Part shown: one piece after another, positions 57,624 to 64,000 of the stretch
How positions within the stretch are numbered: position 1 is the stretch's first letter
Layout of the letters: each line of letters begins with the position of its first letter
Assembly: GCA_902806595.1 (NCBI GenBank)
Contig: CADCXC010000010.1
Coordinates: 1,302,001 to 1,366,000 of the forward strand
From: Pyrenopolyporus hunteri
Lineage: Eukaryota > Ascomycota > Sordariomycetes > Xylariales > Hypoxylaceae
Direction: 5' to 3'
Length of the DNA: 64,000 bases
Notes under the pieces: generated by a model
The model's database searches: none
The model's input: the letters and a program-made list of their open reading frames with translations, nothing else
Told to the model about the DNA's origin: nothing
Made by a program: the position numbers and the translations under genes

Positions 57624-59684
57624 TGCGTGTGAGTACTCAAGCTCACGTAAAACCAGACGGCAGTCAGAACTAAACAGCAAGCAAGCAGCTAGCTACCAGA
57701 TAGCTAGACAGACTCGAAGAACCGAGATAGATCTTCTCGAAAATAGGGGGGCCTGGAGGTGGGGGAAAGTCTTAAAGGACTGGGCTGAGCTCTAGTAAGG
57801 TGAGCCATCACAGCATCCTGTAAGCTAGGTTGCGGGTATGACCCAGGACACCGCCGACGACGACTCGAGGCGGCGCCTCGTTCCTTTGCGGCTGGGCTAT
57901 CTACATCTTGTCTCGATAGAATACCTGGTAGATATGTCTCTCTCCCCCCACGGAACCACCCGGTACTACTCGGGCACATTTCGGAGGAGCCACATCCGAG
58001 AGAATCCTGACCCGAGCCCGGCGCGGGGGATGCAAGTCGCTGTGAGAAGTCATATCCTGCGAAGTGATGGCAACCGTCTGTATAGATACACCATCGAGGC
58101 TCGCTGTAACCGGATCTGCTACTTAATGTTGCCTCTGGGCCTAGTAAGGAGGGTGAGGGTTGACTGCTAAATATGTCGCGCGTACACCAACGATCCAATA
58201 ATATAGATAGATGATGTTATACCGCGTGCTGTGTGGGACGCCTTACCTGCAGTCTATTCTGACATACGCGTGTGGCATCTATACATAGCGACCTAGTTCC
58301 AACTCCAAGGCTTACGTTGGCATTCCAAGAACCTGTTAGCTCGACTAGACGGTTCCGAAGGCGCTATCCTGCTGCCTATATTTCCGAGGGTTAACAAGAT
58401 ACCTTGGGTACGGAGCCCAAGAGAGTATCGCTTGGAAGTAGAGTCGTTTATTCGCTAACGACTGTCTTCTCCATAATGGTAAAGGAACCTCCTGTTTCAT
58501 TAAGTTCATGGACGCCGTATAACGCGTTGCACATACTATACTCATCAGGTCATGTATACACAGATAGGTACCTAGATAAAGCCATTATAACCCATCTCTT
58601 TTATAGCGTTACCTAAGCAGCGCCCGGGTCACAACAGCTCGCTCACATACGTATTATATACCAAGATGTATGTATAAGCCTTAGGAATAAGCTCTACATG
58701 TAGGACTATATGATATCGCGGGTTATACTATGCATATGGCAAATAAAGTCGCATGAAAAGCATAAGTATTGGCAACCGGTGAACTGCGCCACATACCTGC
58801 GCTGAACCCCCACTAGAGAAGAGCTACGAGCCTGGATCTTTTTCATTATGCTTGGTAGTCAGCCGTTGTAACTAAGACGATTCACGTTGTTACCCGTTGC
58901 AGTAGGTTCCGTGGTAACGGATCGAACCGACTCAAGGATTAGGTATTTTTGGAATTAGTTATCCTAGAAGAAGGATAGGTAGGTGCTCAAGGGGTTTTAT
59001 TATTGGCACCCCCTTACTTCGAAGTACTGTACAAGCCTATCTCAGTTACGTGATGTGATGGCTTACAGTATCCGTAATACGCCCATGCTTTGCACCAGCT
59101 TTTCTGCGCACTGTGTAATACTTGTCTACCCACTTTGACAAAGGAAACAAATTCTATAGGCGAAGGAACATTCCCCAGTTTACTTCCCCTTATTTTTAAG
59201 GCTGGCTAGGGAGTACCACTGCCTAGCTCTCTATTACTAAGTCTTTCAACGAGTTATCTCTTGGCAAATATAAGTGTTGCACAGCAGAAAGTACCTAGGC
59301 AGTGTCTCACATGTGAGGCTGTTTGATTATGCAAGGTGACTCTGCACCGAAGATGTGACCTATCATGAAAACAATATGCGGTTCTTTATCCCTACCCAAG
59401 CTTTGCCTGGTCTTTCTCTGCCTACCTACGCTTACCTGGAAATGAGGTAGTCTGCCTCCCGTCGAACCCGGCAGCGCCCCTTTTAACACCAGGTCTATGA
59501 GATGTGTACTCCCGTAGGTATAAGTGGCGATCCCGAAGGCATGATTCATTTTACCAATTGCGATCACGCCGCTATCTCCCCCCTCTCCCACTTCTATCAC
59601 ACTCCGCCCGACGAGGCGGATTAAGAGTAATCTTTCTTTTTCTTTTCGGTAGTCCGGCTTCTAGCGCCGTCGTGTGCGTCGAAA
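57624..59684. promoter_or_regulatory. Divergent upstream region of two P450 genes
   Basis: No gene can be supported. Opposite-strand frames at 57704-58198 (minus, 164 codons) and 57838-58170 (plus, 110 codons) overlap and have no domain or intron support. TAGGTACCTAG occurs at 58565-58575 and GTACCTAGG at 59290-59298. Confidence 0.4.
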
Positions 59685-61332
59685 ATGCCATCCACAATCG
59701 TTTTGTCCGCAGCCGGACTCGCGATTACATATGTTTTCCTTCAGGCTTTGGCGTTTCTCACGCATGACCCCCGGGAGCCAAAGGCAATCAATGGCACTAC
59801 CCCTTTCGTTAGTCCTCTCATCGGCATGCTGACCGAAAAGGGGCGCTACTATGTTCGGATGAGGTACGCTTCCTCATTTGCCTAACATATTAAGTCTCTA
59901 TAAGCTGTAATTAGTTTAAGCGTCTAATGACATTATCACGAACAATAGAGACAAGTATGGCCTTCCAATCTACACTCTACGGGCTCCAGGGCCGCCCCTC
60001 TACGTTGTCAATTCCCTTCAGATAATCCAGCGTATCGATCGGCACATCCTCACAGTTGCCTTCGCGCCCATCCAGGCCCGCGCCTGCGACAAGGCCATGC
60101 GTGTAAGCAAGGCCGGGATGAATAAGATCACCGGGGAAAAGCGGCTTTCCGAGGATGGATATCTGCGGAGCTTCCCGAGATCCACCGCCCAAGGCGCCTC
60201 ACCCGGTCCCGGCCTAGACTCTCTCAACCGGGCCGCAGTAGGTAAATTCTCAGCGACCTTCGATAAGCTCGCGGCCCAGGGGAAAACCACAATCAGCTTG
60301 TTCCACTGGGTGCAGCACGAGATGTTCGCCGCGACGATGGAAGCGACGTACGGGCCGCACAACCCGTTCCGCGACGCCAAGAACGAGAAAGCCTGGTTCG
60401 AGTTCGAGGCCGGCATCTTAACAATGCTTATGGGCATAATCCCGAGCCTGTTCGCGCGCCGCAGCCTCAAGGCCCGGGACGTCCTGGCGGCGGAGCTAAC
60501 GCGGTACTTCCAGCAGGACCACCACCTCGAGGGCTCGTTGCTCGTGCAGCTACGGCAAAAGCACAATGCGGCGTTCGGGCTCGACACGGTGGACACGGCG
60601 AACACGGAGATAGGCCAGGTCGCCGCGGGCATCGTCAATTCCGCGCCCACAGCCTTCTGGCTAGTCTGGCAAGTCCTCGCCGACCCGGTCGTGTTCGAGG
60701 ACTGTCAGCGCGAAGTCGCGCAGCTAGTGCACACCGACGCGGACGGCGTGAGCACGATCGACCTCGCGCAGGTACGCACGGCGTGTCCCATCCTCGTGTC
60801 GACGTGGCAGGAGGTCCTGCGGTACCACGGGATAAGCATAGCCGCGCGGATCGTGCAGGAAGATACAGTAGTGAAAACCGACGACACGCAGTACCTGCTG
60901 AAGAAGGGCGGCGTCGTCATGATGCCGAACGCCGTGATCCACAGCGATAAGACGCTCTGGGGCCCGACGGTCGGCCAGTTCAATCACAAGAGGTTCCTCA
61001 AGGCGGGGAAGGACGGGTCGACGAGACATCCTGCTGCTGCGTTCCGCGGGTTCGGCGGCGGCCATGTTTTGTGCCCCGGCCGGCACTTCGTTAGCACGGA
61101 GGTCTTGTCGCTGGTGGCGCTGCTGCTCGTGCGGATGGATGTGCGTCCCGTCGGGGGGAAGTGGGTTGAGCCGGCGAAGGACAGCGTGATGGACAGGGCG
61201 TGCCCGCTCCCGAAAAACGATGTGAAGGTTGAGTTGACCCCCAAGGACAACCAGCAATGGCGTGTTATTTTCTCGGACAGCGACACGGGCGTTAATATTG
61301 TGGCGGAGGACCTTGAAAATGGCGAGAAGTAG
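59685..61332 (+). CDS. Cytochrome P450 monooxygenase
   Basis: The model is join(59685..59863, 59949..61332), 520 residues; the intron restores YYVRMRDKYGLPIYTLRAPGP. The N-terminus is a short hydrophobic anchor (LSAAGLAITYVFLQALAFL). The I-helix region reads AAGIVNSAPTAFWLVWQVL, K-helix E-x-x-R is WQEVLRY, and the heme loop is FRGFGGGHVLCPGRHFVS with the cysteine near residue 434. The sequence between the anchor and I-helix (SLFHWVQHEMFAATMEATYGPHN) resembles fungal CYP7/8-like enzymes, so it may be a distant paralogue of the P450 at 55.7-57.6 kb. The region from 60300 to 61240 is GC-rich compared with flanks. No companion synthase is seen in the window; substrate unknown. Confidence 0.92.
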
Positions 61333-64000
61333 TAAGACGAATGTCGAATCCCGTTACAAATAGGGGTCATAGTTAGTCTACGTGCATTGATTAATTGGGC
61401 TAATTACCTAGATATTGTATCATATAAGGAGGTAATTGTGTATTCTATTCTCGCAGCTAGGTATACTGATCGAGCAATATAACATAGTGGGAAAATTCTT
61501 ATGATATATTATCTCACCACCAGGACGGCAGCACCAGCTATCATTTTGTTCACGATCTTAATGGGTACGCCGTTTAGCCCATCCGGGACTCATAATACGG
61601 GTATCTACTTAGCTTGACTTATCGAGGCCTAAGACCATGTTAACCACCTCCCGATCCGATCCTTCAACTACACAGCGCCTGGGGCTGACTGGGTGAGTAG
61701 ATTGTTCACGGGTACCTTACATACATAAGAATCGACCGAACTAATGGCAAAGTTAAGACTAGTTCTTACAACGCAAGGAGTTCCTACACAGCTCGGCCTA
61801 CTACTTAAAATACTATCATAGATACGGGTAAAAGTGTAGTAAGAATGCGTGAGGATATTTCGAAGTAAAACCTATACTTATCCCAATAATCTAAGTCCGG
61901 GTTTCCACTCATTACACGGCGTCTGCTGCGCAACAGAAAACGCGAAGAATAAAAGCCTGTCCCCCCTTTCTTTCCGTCGGACTGGATATGGGGCTGTGTC
62001 CCGATACATATTGCACGACCAGCCTTTACGCGGGGTCGTAGTATGTCCGTGTGATCTTCCCACACAACGTTTTGCCTTTAGGAATGAAGTACCAACCGCG
62101 CCATCCCCGGCACTTATTACCGACTATAGGGCGTCCTTCTTAAGCCGTAGGATGCCTCTAACGCTCGGGTAGGGAATCCTTCTGGCTTCCAACCCAATGT
62201 TAAGCTTGGGAACAGGAATCGCGATCCGATCGGGGGGGTTGATGGTGCTGCGCCGCAGAAGGACAGGTGGGTGTCCCTGTAAATATTAGGTACCAACCTA
62301 GCGGTCGTCTGGGTACCTACTCAAAGTGCTACAACCTGGCCGATGGGGGTCTAGGCCTCTTGGATGTAGCCTAGCTAGGACTCATTCAAATGGTGAGGTA
62401 GGACGACTTCGCCAAGCGAGATGCAAAAGCACTCGCCTATTTTAATCTTATTCAAAAAATGCTTGCGGAAACCTAAGCGAGGCTTCATTTTGCACGAAAT
62501 ATTCTAAAGACCTGGATGGTGTAATGATTTACTTGATTAAGAACGACATATTGCAGGTTGCCAGTACCTACCATGCGGTTCGAGCTACCCGGCCAAGAGA
62601 CCCAGGCGGGTGGAAGCAGGGATATTCGGCATAAGGGATCCCCCCGTATCAACAGAAGTGGACATGCTGCGGAGAGCCCAGAGAATATCATGAGCTAATC
62701 CCTGACAAATTCAGCCTCAACTTTCAAGTTCTCGGTAGCGTTACTCAACATACATAGTACGTCATCTCGTCAAATATCCTCGCATCATGTTTAGCGTGTT
62801 TCCATCGAAAAATAGTCCCTCAACGTATATATAGCAGCGTGGCGGCTGCATTGCCTATAAGCGCCAATGGGCATCGACGGGTCATTCCTTCGTAAGAGAC
62901 ACCATCCCTAGTTTCTAACAGGTGCACTCCGAAGACAGCCTACAGTATCACACCCACCAGCGTCATTCTACGTAGTCCCATCAAAGCCAGAGGCGGGACG
63001 GCATAGGCCGGAGTAGCGATACTTTTACACTCCACGTGCTAACCCCAAAGGGCTGTGCCTGTCAAAGCGCCGCCTTGCCATGATCTGCACAACAGTAGGA
63101 AACAAGAAATCGACGCCGGCCAGGCATGCTTCAACTCCGGAACACCCCCTATAACGGCAGGCGGTGGTCAGCCGTAGTAAATAACTGCATAGTGGGCTGC
63201 ATTAGCTTCAACGAATAGAGTTGTACGGAGAGACGGTCACATAGACCTAACCAAGTAACAATCGAGCTTCCTTGGTTTTGATAAGCACGTAAGCTATAGC
63301 CGCCTTAACAAGCCAATTCCTGGGCGTGCGCTCAGACTATCTCAACGGCATTCCCATTTAAGCCTCGGGTGTCCTAACAGGGGATAAAGTTAGCGCAGAG
63401 ATAAGGAGGAGTACTTGGGTAGGTACGCGAAGAATGTGGATGGTCAGATTGCCGTACCGCGGACGTCCGTCTAACGGCGAATCAGGTGGTTTAAAGATAT
63501 GACGCGCGGCAGGATTCACTCATACTATAAGCAGTGGCAAAAAAGGGAGAAGTAGACCGGTGCTAAGATTAATAAATGTGTACATCCTTACTTAGGTAGT
63601 CGAACGACCGCTAATCGATCCACGTTTCATATGTCGTCGATTCCCTTCTTCTGTTGAAGCTAATGGCCGAAGTTCACTAATTTGGGATACTCACTGTAAG
63701 AACGGCTGTATTTGCCTCACTGTGTAGCATTTGACACGGGATTAGAGCTATAAATGCTTCATCCCCCATCGTCTACCGCACGTGGTTAGATGTATGTATG
63801 TATGTACTTAAATAGGGATTTACTCCCTGTATATGTAGGTACTCATATGTCGGAGCCATAGCCTCGCTCTCCCCGTGGCGTATCCCATATAAATCCTAAC
63901 ACGACATGACATGCAGCTACCAGCGGGTCCTCCCAGCTACATAAACACTAAGGCTCGGGAGGATAAGCGCTTTAAACTCTACGTTCGATTTTATGGTTTG
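61333..64000. other. Terminal gene-free stretch
   Basis: About 2.7 kb hold only frames of up to 107 codons without domains. A CATACATACATAC-type microsatellite (ATGTATGTATGTATGTA) lies at about 63793-63808. Genes of the accessory region may continue beyond the window. Confidence 0.45.

Noticed and set aside
57704..58198. Overlapping opposite-strand frames between the P450 genes
   Set aside because: Neither strand shows a recognisable motif and they shadow each other.

Overview
This window reads as nuclear DNA of a filamentous ascomycete, most likely a Sordariomycete (possibly Xylariales; that placement is inference). Genes are split by short GT-AG introns of about 45-90 bases, promoters are AT-rich, and the proteins are fungal families (Cft1, Pal1, Usb1, Ero1, Cks1, Rsc4, Ssb-type Hsp70, PDR transporter, UstYa, fungal P450s). 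A dispersed palindromic micro-repeat built on TACCTAGGTA occurs in many intergenic stretches. Spliced models were built by hand; in every multi-exon model the codon phase closes across each intron, except at the unresolved 5' part of Pal1.

The left part (about 1.7-28.5 kb) is mostly housekeeping: an F-box-like protein (1.7-2.5 kb), CFT1 (3.4-8.0 kb), a Pal1-family protein with a frame break (8.9-10.0 kb), USB1 (12.4-13.5 kb), ERO1 (14.0-16.0 kb), CKS1 (18.2-18.7 kb), RSC4 (20.1-22.9 kb), an Ssb-type Hsp70 whose C-terminal end is missing (23.8-25.7 kb), a 5'-truncated IlvD-type dehydratase (26.2-27.3 kb) and an Ldh2/MdhB-type dehydrogenase (27.4-28.5 kb). The two broken genes face one junction at 25.7-26.2 kb, which looks like a rearrangement breakpoint or an assembly join.

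The right part (about 29-61 kb) is accessory in character: a GST-like protein, a small secreted precursor with five near-identical repeats separated by basic residues, a UstYa/DUF3328 protein divergent from it, an MFS exporter with a GC-AG intron, a GNAT acetyltransferase, a rhodopsin-like membrane protein, an amino-acid permease with a 20-base exon, a 12-exon PDR-type ABC transporter, a NACHT-type NTPase and two divergent cytochrome P450s. No polyketide synthase, NRPS or terpene cyclase was seen.

The most interesting system is the repeat precursor plus UstYa pair at 31.2-33.2 kb. In known fungal dikaritin pathways (ustiloxin, phomopsin, asperipin) a secreted precursor is cut by Kex2 and oxidatively cyclised by UstYa proteins. 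Here the repeats carry a Pro-Pro-Val-(Phe/Ile)-Ala core without tyrosine, which matches none of the cores I know. The neighbouring MFS, GST and perhaps acetyltransferase could serve export, protection or tailoring. The last 2.7 kb and several intergenic stretches hold no gene I can support.
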